Translations under genes and position numbers: made by a program
NCBI GenBank assembly: GCA_965226755.1
Contig: CBDDDT010000005.1
Span: 310,001 to 374,000, forward strand
Length of the DNA stretch: 64,000 nucleotides
Source of the DNA: Bog-113 sp965226755
GTDB taxonomy: Bacteria > Acidobacteriota > Terriglobia > Bryobacterales > Bryobacteraceae
Direction of reading: 5' to 3'
Shown: one piece after another, positions 45,699 to 54,693 of the stretch
Numbering within the stretch: position 1 is the stretch's first letter
Layout: every line of letters starts with the position of its first letter
Notes under the pieces: model-generated
Told to the model about the DNA's origin: nothing
Seen by the model: the letters and a program-made list of their open reading frames with translations, nothing else
Database searches by the model: none

Positions 45699-46349
45699 TT
45701 AATTGGTGCCGATGCCGGTGGGCGTAGCTTCCGGATCGGAGGCGGCTTTGCCGGCAACCACTGTCGAAGCCGCGGACTGGGCCGAAGCGGGTTTCAACTT
45801 CGCGTTGGGGAACACGCGGCCAGTGACCACGCGCGAAAGCTTCACCGGACCGCACAGAGTCCTCTGACCCAGGCGTCCGGCATCCTGCCGCGCATCGTTG
45901 AGATAGATTGTCTCCCGCTTGGCGGCGTCAGGGCTCACCTGTCCTAAACGGTCAATCAACGCGGCCGTTTCATTCAGATCGCCTTCACACAGTCCGATTG
46001 GCTGCTGATTCAGTTCAATCAAGTCGGCCATGGCCTCGGCGTTGCGGGGCTCTAAATCCAGCGCCCGAACGAAGTTTTGCCGCGCTTTGCCGGTGAGAAT
46101 CATGGGAAAAGACGAGCTTTCCGCCTGCCGCTCATACGATTTGCCCAAGCCGTCGCGATACGCCGCGTTGGTCGAATCCAGCTTTACGGCCCTTTCCCAA
46201 AGTTTCGTCGCCTGCTTGTACTCGCCTGCCCGAAACGCGTTTTGCGCCTGCCGCGCCAAAGTCTCGCCGGAAACGGTCTCGGCCGCGCCTGCGCCCGCTG
46301 AACTCAGAAGAGTCGCGGCGGCTACCCAGACCAAAGCATGAAGTCTCAT
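45699..46349 (-). CDS. Secreted TPR-containing hypothetical protein
   Basis: A 216-residue exported protein with signal peptide LVWVAAATLLSSAGAGAAE. At least two tetratricopeptide-type helix pairs follow: AQNAFRAGEYKQATKLWERA then VKLDSTNAAYRDGLGKSYER, and FVRALDLEPRNAEAMADLIE. The C-terminal third is loosely structured (KLKPASAQSAASTVVAGKAA). TPRs mediate protein contacts; the partner is unknown. It is last in a minus-strand run with mrp and two MacB-type permeases, 63 bases after mrp. Confidence 0.6.
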   Translation of the reverse strand: MRLHALVWVAAATLLSSAGAGAAETVSGETLARQAQNAFRAGEYKQATKLWERAVKLDSTNAAYRDGLGKSYERQAESSSFPMILTGKARQNFVRALDLEPRNAEAMADLIELNQQPIGLCEGDLNETAALIDRLGQVSPDAAKRETIYLNDARQDAGRLGQRTLCGPVKLSRVVTGRVFPNAKLKPASAQSAASTVVAGKAASDPEATPTGIGTN

Positions 46350-46412
46350 AAATGTATTCTTTACGTCAGTTGGATGCCCGGCGGACGCGTAAGGTTGCGC
46401 GGCAATTCCTGC

Positions 46413-47228
46413 CTATTCGGACAGGGTGATCGTCGGGCCGGTTTCCTGCGCCAGTCCCGCCACGGCGAAATCCACCGCTGAGGCGAGTTCTCCAAACACT
46501 CCCGAGCGCGACGCCACCGGTTTTCCCGTGTCCCCGCCAATGCGGATCTCCGGATCCAGCGGGATTTCCCCCAGGAACTTGATCCCCATCTCTTTAGCGG
46601 TGGTTTTGCCGCCCCCGAAACCGAACACATCTATTTTCTTGCCCGTGGACGGCTCCACGAAGTAGCTCATGTTCTCGATCAGCCCAAGCACGGGAACCTT
46701 GACCTGGTAGAACATGTGAACCGCTTTACGGGCGTCTTCAAGCGACACGGCGGACGGCGTGGTCACAATCACCGCGCCCGTGACCGGAGCGGTCTGCATT
46801 AGCGAGAGCTGCACGTCGCCGGTGCCGGGCGGAAGATCGATCAGCAGATAATCGAGCTGCCCCCAATCCACGCCGCGCAGGAACTGCTGGATCACGCTAT
46901 GGAGCATCGGACCGCGCCATACCAGCGGCTTATCCCCCGGGTTCAAGAAACCCATCGACATCAGCCGCACCCCAAAGTTTTCGAGCGGCTGGATGCGTTC
47001 CCCCTGGGCGAGCGGAGTCCGGTTGATCCCCATCATGAGGGGCACGTTGGGGCCGTAAACGTCGGCATCCATCAACCCCACCTTGTGCCCGAGTCCGGCC
47101 AGCGCGATCGCCAGGTTTACCGCGACCGTGGTCTTCCCCACCCCGCCTTTGCCGGATCCGATGGCCACCAGATGCTTCACTCCCGGAATCGGAAGCTTCG
47201 GCACGGCTCCAGGCTGTTGAGGACTCAT
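46413..47228 (-). CDS. mrp: Mrp/NBP35-type P-loop ATPase (Fe-S carrier family)
   Basis: A 271-residue ATPase of the Mrp/ApbC family, which carries and inserts Fe-S clusters. Walker A is GSGKGGVGKTTVAVNLA, the family-specific variant with two Lys. DADVYGPNVPLMMG and LLIDLPPGTGDVQLSLMQ follow. The N-terminal DUF59 domain often present is missing, so the protein starts 25 residues before the P-loop. The cluster-binding CxxC after ENMSYF is replaced by VEPSTGKK, so it may not hold a cluster in the usual way. It follows the permease gene by 30 bases. Confidence 0.9.
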   Translation of the reverse strand: MSPQQPGAVPKLPIPGVKHLVAIGSGKGGVGKTTVAVNLAIALAGLGHKVGLMDADVYGPNVPLMMGINRTPLAQGERIQPLENFGVRLMSMGFLNPGDKPLVWRGPMLHSVIQQFLRGVDWGQLDYLLIDLPPGTGDVQLSLMQTAPVTGAVIVTTPSAVSLEDARKAVHMFYQVKVPVLGLIENMSYFVEPSTGKKIDVFGFGGGKTTAKEMGIKFLGEIPLDPEIRIGGDTGKPVASRSGVFGELASAVDFAVAGLAQETGPTITLSE

Positions 47229-47258
47229 TCCCTTCAGGGTAGCAAGGGAGCGTTTAGC

Positions 47259-48509
47259 CTATTCATAACGAAGGGCTTCGACCGGATCGAGCTGCGACGC
47301 TTTCACCGCCGGCCAGGTCCCGAAAAACAGGCCGATAGCGACGGAAACCGAGAACCCGGTGATAATGGCCCAACTCGGCACCACCGACGGTAACGACGGC
47401 ACCAGCAGCCCGATAATCAAGCTCACCAGCACGGCGATCAGAATGCCGAGCACGCCGCCCACTCCGGTCAGCGCCATGGCTTCGGCTAGAAATTGCCCGA
47501 TGATGTCGAATTTCCGCGCGCCCAAAGCCTTGCGGACGCCAATCTCCCGGGTCCGTTCCGTGACGCTCACCAGCATGATGTTCATCACGCCGATTCCGCC
47601 GACCAGCAGCCCCAGCCCGGAAATCGCGATGGCGATGATCCCGATCAGCCCGGTGATGCTGTCGAACTGCGCGATGATCTGGTCCGGCGTGGAAAGCGAG
47701 AAATCGTCTTCGTCTTTCTTGGGCGTATGCCGGATGCGGCGGATCAGAGCTTCCACTTCGTCAAAGGCTTCTTTTCGCTGGCCTGGCTTCGCCTTGGCGA
47801 CCACCATGAAGTGGTCCACCTGCGGGTACCGGCTGCGCGCGGTATTGATCGGAATCGTGATCTGGGTGTCTTCGTCGTTGGAGCCGAAGAACCCGCCTTT
47901 GGCTTTGGCATGCACGCCGATCACGGTGTATTCCGCGCCGTCGCACATAAAGGTGCGCCCCAGCGGCTTGCCGTCGGGATAGAGAACTTTCGCGAGATCG
48001 GCGCCGATCACCGCGACGTGAGCGTTGCGCATATTCTCCTCGGAGGTGAAGAAGCGCCCCATCAGAAAATCGCGCGGGGAAAGGTCGGCGATGTTGGGCG
48101 TTTGCCCGATCACCGAAACCTGATCGCTCTCCAGGCCCGGAACGCGCGCGGTCAGAGCCTGCCCGTTGATCACATCCGGGATGAAGAGCTGCAGCCCGGT
48201 GTCCTCCACCGAACCCGCGAAGCGCTTGATCAGGTCCGCGTATTCGGGCTTGATCGGCCGCCGGCGACGTTCTTTCGGGCTGGCCCCGTTCTGGTGAGGA
48301 TCGCCGCTGGTGCGGAACAGGAACACGTTGTCCGGGCCCAGCTGATCGAAAAAGGTGACGATCCCCTGGCGCAATCCCGTCAAAAGCGACGCGACCGTCA
48401 CCACCGTGGTGATGCCGATGACGATGCCTAGAATCGTGAGGAGCGAGCGGAAGCGATGGGCCCACACCGCTTCGAGGGCCATCCCGATATTCTGCTTGAC
48501 GGAAATCAT
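47259..48509 (-). CDS. MacB-type ABC transporter permease
   Basis: A 416-residue inner-membrane protein with one N-terminal helix (FRSLLTILGIVIGITTVVTV), a periplasmic domain of about 225 residues and three C-terminal helices. The FtsX-type signature is VTERTREIGVRKALGARKFD, and it ends PVEALRYE. These permeases drive periplasmic lipoprotein or peptide export and need a separate ATPase. None is encoded nearby. It starts 5 bases after the related gene upstream. The two proteins may form a heterodimer, which is inference. Confidence 0.92.
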   Translation of the reverse strand: MISVKQNIGMALEAVWAHRFRSLLTILGIVIGITTVVTVASLLTGLRQGIVTFFDQLGPDNVFLFRTSGDPHQNGASPKERRRRPIKPEYADLIKRFAGSVEDTGLQLFIPDVINGQALTARVPGLESDQVSVIGQTPNIADLSPRDFLMGRFFTSEENMRNAHVAVIGADLAKVLYPDGKPLGRTFMCDGAEYTVIGVHAKAKGGFFGSNDEDTQITIPINTARSRYPQVDHFMVVAKAKPGQRKEAFDEVEALIRRIRHTPKKDEDDFSLSTPDQIIAQFDSITGLIGIIAIAISGLGLLVGGIGVMNIMLVSVTERTREIGVRKALGARKFDIIGQFLAEAMALTGVGGVLGILIAVLVSLIIGLLVPSLPSVVPSWAIITGFSVSVAIGLFFGTWPAVKASQLDPVEALRYE

Positions 48510-48514
48510 GGGCG

Positions 48515-49780
<1,266 letters not shown>

Positions 49781-49882
49781 GCGTACTCCAGAATACAGGA
49801 CGAAGCCCGCTCGCCGCTTGTTCCCGCAAATTTTCGAATAGCGTAAGATGAAGCTGCAACCGAACGACCCTCGCCTCCGCAG

Positions 49883-50239
49883 ATGGAACCCCGCCCGATT
49901 CGCCTCGCCTACGCCCTGGAATTCCTGCTCTCTCTGATCGCATTCTTCGAATGCTGGAGCCAGATTGGCGGGCAGACCCCTCTCGACCTGATGCCCTGGT
50001 GGGTGAAGCTGCTCTTCGCCACCGCTTTCTCGTCGGTGGTCGTGCGGCTCACCGCCGCCGCGGTCGCCAATGAGCGTTTTCCTTCAGTCGCCCTGATCCG
50101 GTGGAGCCTGGCGCTGCTGCTGGTGCTCCTGATCATCACGCTGACCACCTACTACTACCACCTGAATGAGCCGCCCGACGAACAGTCTGGCGACGAGCCC
50201 ATGACCACCAGCGCCCTTCTTCTCTCGCGGGCCAGCTGA
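49883..50239 (+). CDS. Small hypothetical membrane protein
   Basis: A 118-residue protein with three likely membrane helices: AYALEFLLSLIAFFECWSQI, LLFATAFSSVVVRLTAAAVA and LIRWSLALLLVLLIITLTTY. The polar tail is acidic (NEPPDEQSGDEPMTTS). I recognise no family. It is divergent from the permease operon and convergent with the chimeric FG-GAP gene, 16 bases apart. A weak start context makes the exact N-terminus uncertain. Confidence 0.5.
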   Translation: MEPRPIRLAYALEFLLSLIAFFECWSQIGGQTPLDLMPWWVKLLFATAFSSVVVRLTAAAVANERFPSVALIRWSLALLLVLLIITLTTYYYHLNEPPDEQSGDEPMTTSALLLSRAS

Positions 50240-50255
50240 CGCGGGCGCTCTTCCC

Positions 50256-51890
50256 CTACGGCACGGTCGTATTTAACAGCATTTCCAAAGCGCCCGAACT
50301 ATCCGTCACCACCACATCCGGCGTGCCGGCGATGGGTCGTTGGCCATGGAAGGCGCCGGCCACAACGGCGCCGGGTTCCGGACCTACTCCGTAGAACGTT
50401 TCCGGAACCACGAACGTGCCGTCGCCGTTGCCGGTGAACACCAGAAAGCTGCTTTCGTCCACCAGGCCGATATCCAGCTTATGATCGCCGTTTAGATCGG
50501 TGACAATTATACTCCCGCTGAACGGCAGAAGCGCCTTCAAAATTGTATAAGTTGGAAAGGTTCCATCCCCGGCGCCAAAATAGAGCCCCATAACCCCGTC
50601 TGTCCCATTGATCACAAGGTCCGGCACTCCGTCTCCATTGATGTCGGCCGCCACCACTTGAATCGGAATGACGGTGACGGAGAAAGTCTGCATCTGGAAC
50701 TTCCCGCGTCCCTGGTTTAACAGGATGAATGCCGTTCCATTGAACGTATCCGCGGTGGCGATGTCGGGCAGCCCGTCTCCGTTGAAGTCGGCCACCGCGA
50801 GATTGCCGAATAAGTCCGGCGCATGAAGAGCGGTCGTCAGAGTCTTAGCCGTTTGGAAAGTTCCGTCGCCATTGCCGAAGGCGATCAGATTTCCGGAAAA
50901 GGCGATGTCCAATTTGCCGTCTCGGTTGAAGTCCGCCAGCACCGCCCCGCCCAATGCAACGGGGAAGTTCACTAAGCTCGCCTGCGTGAACGTTCCATCG
51001 CCATTGCCGAGAAAAGTGGCGAGGCTGGAAACGTTTGGCGCGGCGGCCGATCCCAGCACGACAAGATCCGGCTTGCCGTCGTCGTTAAGATCGCCGGTAA
51101 TTAAGCAAGACGCGTTCGGACTCGCCATGGTAAGAGGACTTCCGAAGAGCGGCGAGGGTTTTCCCGTACCTGGATAAAGAGTTATAACGCTATCAGCCAC
51201 TAACGCGACATCCGGAATGCCGTCTCCATTGAAGTCCGCCACGGCGGGGCAATTCGGGATTCCAGCCACAGCTAAGCTGGTGAGATCCAGAAACTTTCCG
51301 CGGCCTTGATTCAGCAGGACGGAGAACGTGAGGAGAAAAGAAACCGAAACGATATCCAGCCTCCCCGACCCGCGCAGATCGGCGAGAGCGAGGCGATTGG
51401 ATTCAAGTCCGGTATCGTAACTCTCACCGGGAAGGGGATAATAGATGGCGGGGTCAAACCGGCCGTTGCCTTTTCCAAACGCAACATACCCTAAGCTGCT
51501 GACCAGATCGACCTTTCCATCGCCGTTTAGATCGGCGGCGGCGAGAAAGCCTTGTCCGGGCAGGCTCATCGTCGTGAACGAAAGATAGCTGTACGTTCCC
51601 GTTCCGGTCCGCCAGCTATTGTCGCCGATGGCCAAGGTCAGAAGCAGGGGGAAGATATCAACGCTCGAGCAAAGGGACGGGCGGAGTTTAGCGGTGCTTC
51701 CGTCAGTGCTCGTGTACGTGGCCCGCTGCGAACCAAAACTAACGTAAAGCGGCGGGTTAATCGCTTCATCGTAGAGCGCGCCGGATTTGGTGTGCAGGCT
51801 GTGCGAGCCCCCAAAATCCCCGTGGTCGGAAAGAAAGATTACAACCGTATTCTCGTTCATTTCCGATTGAACCAACTTATACATCACCAC
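50256..51890 (-). CDS. Chimeric frame: truncated sulfatase domain fused to 8 FG-GAP repeats
   Basis: A 544-residue frame. Residues 1-105 are the late part of a sulfatase/alkaline-phosphatase-fold enzyme: ENTVVIFLSDHGDFGGSHSL, then HTKSGALYDEAINPPLYV and PSLCSSVDIFPLLLTLAIGD. The match begins before the first start codon (DYQVGVVMYKLVQSE). The catalytic N-terminal half with the formylglycine or Thr site is absent. After YSYLSF the sequence turns abruptly into eight calcium loops (ADLNGDGKVDLVS to TDLNGDHKLDIGL). No signal peptide is present, so the propeller would not be exported as it stands. It looks like a recombination product, perhaps not functional. Confidence 0.7.
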   Translation of the reverse strand: MVMYKLVQSEMNENTVVIFLSDHGDFGGSHSLHTKSGALYDEAINPPLYVSFGSQRATYTSTDGSTAKLRPSLCSSVDIFPLLLTLAIGDNSWRTGTGTYSYLSFTTMSLPGQGFLAAADLNGDGKVDLVSSLGYVAFGKGNGRFDPAIYYPLPGESYDTGLESNRLALADLRGSGRLDIVSVSFLLTFSVLLNQGRGKFLDLTSLAVAGIPNCPAVADFNGDGIPDVALVADSVITLYPGTGKPSPLFGSPLTMASPNASCLITGDLNDDGKPDLVVLGSAAAPNVSSLATFLGNGDGTFTQASLVNFPVALGGAVLADFNRDGKLDIAFSGNLIAFGNGDGTFQTAKTLTTALHAPDLFGNLAVADFNGDGLPDIATADTFNGTAFILLNQGRGKFQMQTFSVTVIPIQVVAADINGDGVPDLVINGTDGVMGLYFGAGDGTFPTYTILKALLPFSGSIIVTDLNGDHKLDIGLVDESSFLVFTGNGDGTFVVPETFYGVGPEPGAVVAGAFHGQRPIAGTPDVVVTDSSGALEMLLNTTVP

Positions 51891-51962
51891 CCCAACCTGG
51901 TAGTCCGCGCACGACTGACGGCTGGATGTGGACCTCGATCACCAGTTAGATTGCCGCAGCCA

Positions 51963-52091
51963 ATGCGTCCCGCGACACTGCCGGGACGCAATGGCGAAGA
52001 GCTGGTTTCTTGCCTGTATTACCTCCGGGAGACCGAACGTGCCCGGTTCGAAGCAAATGAAGACGCGCTTCGAGCTGCGTTTCCTGCCCGT
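51963..52091 (+). pseudogene. Possible fragment of an AAA-type ATPase gene
   Basis: The plus-strand frame reads MRPATLPGRNGEELVSCLYY, then LRETERARFEANEDALRAAF and P. This resembles the middle of AAA/SMC-like ATPases (GxNLxxxLxxLRxxxxxRFExIxxALRxAFP). It breaks off exactly where the PadR gene ends. The fragment is on the opposite strand to its neighbours. A 9-base perfect inverted repeat (51964-51990) falls inside it. The assignment rests on one 40-residue block. Confidence 0.35.
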
Positions 52092-52721
52092 TCACACCTC
52101 GTCAATCGCCTTCGCCGCCGCGTGAATCGCCTCCGCGATCTTTCCGATTTGCTCCCGCGTCACGTTCTCCCGGAACACTCGCGCCTGCACCGCTCCCCGC
52201 AATCTCATAAAAGCTTTCATGATCTCCGGCGACCGGCCGCGCTCAAAGCCCCTTCCCTTCTCATCCAGGCGCGCGAAAAGTTCCTCTAAGCGGCCGTTGT
52301 GCGCCTGCAGATATTCCATGCCTTCCGGGGTCACGGAATAGACCTTCTTGTTGATCTCTGACGATGCGCTCGCCAGTCCTTCTTCCTCCAGCATGGTCAA
52401 GGTCGGATAAATTACTCCGGCGCTCGGCGTGTAACCGCCGGAAAGCCGTTGCTCCATCGTCTTGATGAGCTGATAGCCGTAGCTCGGCTGCTCGGAAAGG
52501 AGCTTGAGGATCACCAGCTTCACGTCGCCGGCCTCGAACAATCGCTCGCGCCCGCCGCCAAATCCAGCGCCTCCTCGTCCCCATCCGCCGCCGCCCCGGC
52601 CGCCAAACCCATGCTCCGCCCTCTCTCGGCGACCTCCGCCGAAGCCGGGACCCGCTCCGCCTGCAAAGCAGCGCTCAAACTCCGCGCCATGCTCGTTCAT
52701 TCGAAAAATATGCCTAAACAT
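52092..52721 (-). CDS. PadR family transcriptional regulator
   Basis: A 209-residue regulator. A Gly-rich leader of about 65 residues (GFGGRGGGGWGRGGAGFGGG) precedes the PadR winged helix: FEAGDVKLVILKLLSEQPSY, then GYQLIKTMEQRLSGGYTPSA, then GVIYPTLTMLEEEGLASASS. The C-terminal part is helical and likely dimerises. Gly-rich leaders are common in PadR proteins that control efflux pumps. I chose the ATG at 52721, 10 bases after AGGAG, over a TTG 21 bases earlier. A dyad lies just upstream (52745-52768). No target gene adjoins except the gene itself. Confidence 0.9.
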   Translation of the reverse strand: MFRHIFRMNEHGAEFERCFAGGAGPGFGGGRRERAEHGFGGRGGGGWGRGGAGFGGGRERLFEAGDVKLVILKLLSEQPSYGYQLIKTMEQRLSGGYTPSAGVIYPTLTMLEEEGLASASSEINKKVYSVTPEGMEYLQAHNGRLEELFARLDEKGRGFERGRSPEIMKAFMRLRGAVQARVFRENVTREQIGKIAEAIHAAAKAIDEV

Positions 52722-52744
52722 CGTGTTGTTTCTCCTGCTCAAAA

Positions 52745-52768
52745 TATATCGTAAGTTATATCTTTACG
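52745..52768. promoter_or_regulatory. Candidate PadR operator
   Basis: CGTAA (52750-52754) and TTACG (52764-52768) form an inverted repeat with a 9-base spacer. TATATC occurs twice in direct orientation (52745-52750 and 52757-52762), 12 bases apart. The AT-rich site is 24-47 bases before the PadR ATG and interrupts otherwise GC-rich DNA. Autoregulation is likely but unproven. Confidence 0.5.
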
Positions 52769-52867
52769 CAAGAGAAAAATTCCGTCCCTCACCCAGCCAC
52801 GCTGCGCGACTCCTCCAACACCCTCAGCACGTTGTCCGTCGTGTCCGTCTCCCCCAGCTTGCGTTCT

Positions 52868-53605
52868 TCACTTGCTCTCCATCGTTAGCTCCGGGTGCTC
52901 AGTGAGAGCTTCGGTTAATGACCTAAGCCAGTACGCGCGTCGATTGACGTACGCTGCCCAACTTGCCGGGTCTTTCAACAGGCTTCGCTGGCACTCCAGC
53001 CAATACGAGCGAACGGGACCCTCTAAAGAGGGGTCCGGGTCGCCTTTGAGGATCGCTTTCGCGTCCTCCAAGTGAGCAATCTCCCCAAGCAATTTCAGCT
53101 CGGTGGCGAACTGCTGAACCAATCCCTTCCTTGCCTTCTGGACGTCGGTGACCCAGGTTGCGTCTCCTGCCGCAGTTCCGTCGCGGAAAATCAGGCCACG
53201 CGCCTGCACGGTGAGCTCCAGCGGACGGGGATCGTCGTCGGGTTCCCCGGAGATGATCCAATCGAACGGAAATTCGGTGCCGGCCCGCAGGATCTGCTTG
53301 TCGCTAAGCTGCGCAAGGCGGCCCAGCACGTCTGCGCCGAATTGGAGTTCCTGAGGGATGGGCGATGTGACATTGACATTCAGTGTGAATGCCGTGATGT
53401 CGACGGAGCAGACGTTGGTGAGAATCATGTGCAATCGGCGAATCCCCGGCCGCGTCTGCGGTGGGTTGAGGGCATATGCCGGATCGGCGGAGTTGGGCAC
53501 TACCGACACCAGAAGACAATCGACCGTCTTTGGCGGACCCGCCGCACACACGCCGGGGAGTGCCACGGAAAGGAACAGAACCATCGCGAATTGTAAATGA
53601 CGCAT
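52868..53605 (-). CDS. Secreted hypothetical protein
   Basis: A 245-residue protein with a signal peptide (FAMVLFLSVALPGVCAAG). Two Cys follow in the mature part (DCLLVS and NVCSVDITAF). Residues 55-145 look like a beta-sandwich (RRLHMILTNVCSVDITAFTL). The C-terminal 80 residues are helical with Trp and Leu (SWAAYVNRRAYWLRSLTEAL). I recognise no family. The gene ends MESK just inside the window side of the PadR promoter. A short out-of-frame stretch after it (to about 52788) reads KLGETDTTDNVLRVLEESRS, perhaps another relic. Confidence 0.5.
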   Translation of the reverse strand: MRHLQFAMVLFLSVALPGVCAAGPPKTVDCLLVSVVPNSADPAYALNPPQTRPGIRRLHMILTNVCSVDITAFTLNVNVTSPIPQELQFGADVLGRLAQLSDKQILRAGTEFPFDWIISGEPDDDPRPLELTVQARGLIFRDGTAAGDATWVTDVQKARKGLVQQFATELKLLGEIAHLEDAKAILKGDPDPSLEGPVRSYWLECQRSLLKDPASWAAYVNRRAYWLRSLTEALTEHPELTMESK

Positions 53606-53738
53606 TCTTTCGCCTCGCTTCCCGCGACTGCTGCTTGCCGGGTTTGCCGGCGGGCCGCATCACGCATGTGGGCTGACTATAGCCCCAAAAAAAAACAAAA
53701 TGCAACCTATTTTTTAATTCGAGCGGGCTTAATTTCGG

Positions 53739-53830
53739 TTAAGTGAGCGGACTGGGCGTCCAGCCGCCAGCGGTGCAAATCCACTGGTAGCCATTCTCAT
53801 AGCATCCCTGGGGAGGAGGTGTTATGCACG
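53739..53830 (-). pseudogene. Short coding-like remnant rich in Cys/Trp
   Basis: A minus-strand frame ending TAA at 53739 reads CITPPPQGCYENGYQWICTA, then GGWTPSPLT. The composition is that of a secreted-protein tail. It has no own start and overlaps the shortened end of the isochorismatase-like gene in another frame. I do not recognise a family. 53606-53738 contains only AT-rich promoter-like sequence of the gene at 53605. Confidence 0.25.
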
Positions 53831-54334
53831 GCGCGGAAACGTCTTCTCGACGCTATAACGGTGCGCTTCGCCGTCCCGGTCCGTCATCGCGTCCGCCACA
53901 AACACGACGTGATAGCCATAATCGAACGCGCTGCGCCCGGTCGCCTCCACGCCGCCGCTCGTCGCGACGCCGGTCAGGAAAATCTGCGTCACGCCGCGCC
54001 GGCGCAAGTAATCATCCAGCGATGTGCCGATGAACGCGCCCGGCCGTCGCTTAGTCACTAAGTAATCGTCCGGCTGCCGCTCCAATTCCGGAACAAGCTC
54101 GGCCCAATCCGGCTGAGGCGGAAGCCGCAAGCGCCGGGACTCGGTTCGCCCCGGCGCCGCATCCGTCACATTGACCAGCACGACGGGCAGTCCTCGCTCC
54201 CGAAAGGCGCGCGCGAGCTGTGCGGCGCGGGCGACGATCTCCGCAAAGGGATGCACGGTCGCCAGTCCGGCGATCCCTTTCTGAAGGTCGATGACGATCA
54301 ACGCGGCATTCACATCGAACGTTGTAAGCGGCAT
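53822..54334 (-). CDS. Isochorismatase-like hydrolase, Cys-less, short C-terminus
   Basis: A 170-residue protein of the isochorismatase-like fold. The catalytic Asp is in AALIVIDLQKGIAG and Lys in YLVTKRRPGAFIGTS. The position of the usual nucleophile Cys is Gly in VATSGGVEATGRSAFDYGYH. I recall a subfamily reading ATSIGVEST that also lacks the Cys, so this may be inherited rather than damage. The end, EKTFPRRA, stops about 12-15 residues short of relatives, which continue GETGTTAEVLALL. I chose the ATG at 54334 because the longer frame upstream is Arg-rich and overlaps the next gene. It is cytoplasmic, with unknown substrate. Confidence 0.75.
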   Translation of the reverse strand: MPLTTFDVNAALIVIDLQKGIAGLATVHPFAEIVARAAQLARAFRERGLPVVLVNVTDAAPGRTESRRLRLPPQPDWAELVPELERQPDDYLVTKRRPGAFIGTSLDDYLRRRGVTQIFLTGVATSGGVEATGRSAFDYGYHVVFVADAMTDRDGEAHRYSVEKTFPRRA

Positions 54335-54345
54335 CCTTACTCCCG

Positions 54346-54654
54346 TTACGCGGCGTGCTTCTTGGCAAATTGCACGCTCAGCATGATGCTGATCGCGGCG
54401 ACGCCCGCGAAGAAGACAACCAGCGCCGGGTCGCCCCCGCTCGCGACCTTTCCGACGCGGAAAAGCACCCAGCCGGCCGCCACATTCGCGAGCGCCCAAA
54501 GCACGTTCACCAGCGGCGACGACAACCCTTTCCCCGGCGGGCGGGCGAACGGCGACGGAAAGCGGTCGCCCGAAACGCCATGCACGAAGTGCGGCACGGC
54601 ATTGGCGAGAAACATTCCGGCGAAGAAACAGGCGATGTAGTGATACCAGTTCAT
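54346..54654 (-). CDS. Small hypothetical membrane protein
   Basis: A 102-residue protein with three predicted helices: WYHYIACFFAGMFLANAVPH, LVNVLWALANVAAGWVLFRV and PALVVFFAGVAAISIMLSVQ. The first loop HFVHGVSGDRFPSPFARPPG looks like a conserved family signature I have seen in hypothetical proteins but cannot name. It lies 39 bases downstream of the MFS gene and 11 before the isochorismatase-like gene, in one minus-strand run. Confidence 0.55.
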   Translation of the reverse strand: MNWYHYIACFFAGMFLANAVPHFVHGVSGDRFPSPFARPPGKGLSSPLVNVLWALANVAAGWVLFRVGKVASGGDPALVVFFAGVAAISIMLSVQFAKKHAA

Positions 54655-54693
54655 GTTATTTTCCTTTCGATTGGCGCGCGGTTGGCGCGCAGC

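Noticed and set aside
51964..51990. Perfect 9-base inverted repeat TGCGTCCCG/CGGGACGCA as terminator
   Set aside because: It falls within the AAA-ATPase-like fragment, has no T-run and no gene ends there in the right orientation.
53824..54033. A 69-codon plus-strand ORF with a very good GGAGGAGG-type ribosome site before an ATG
   Set aside because: The translation is Arg/Pro/Ser-rich and antisense to the isochorismatase-like gene. The purine-rich stretch is the complement of a Pro-rich coding remnant.
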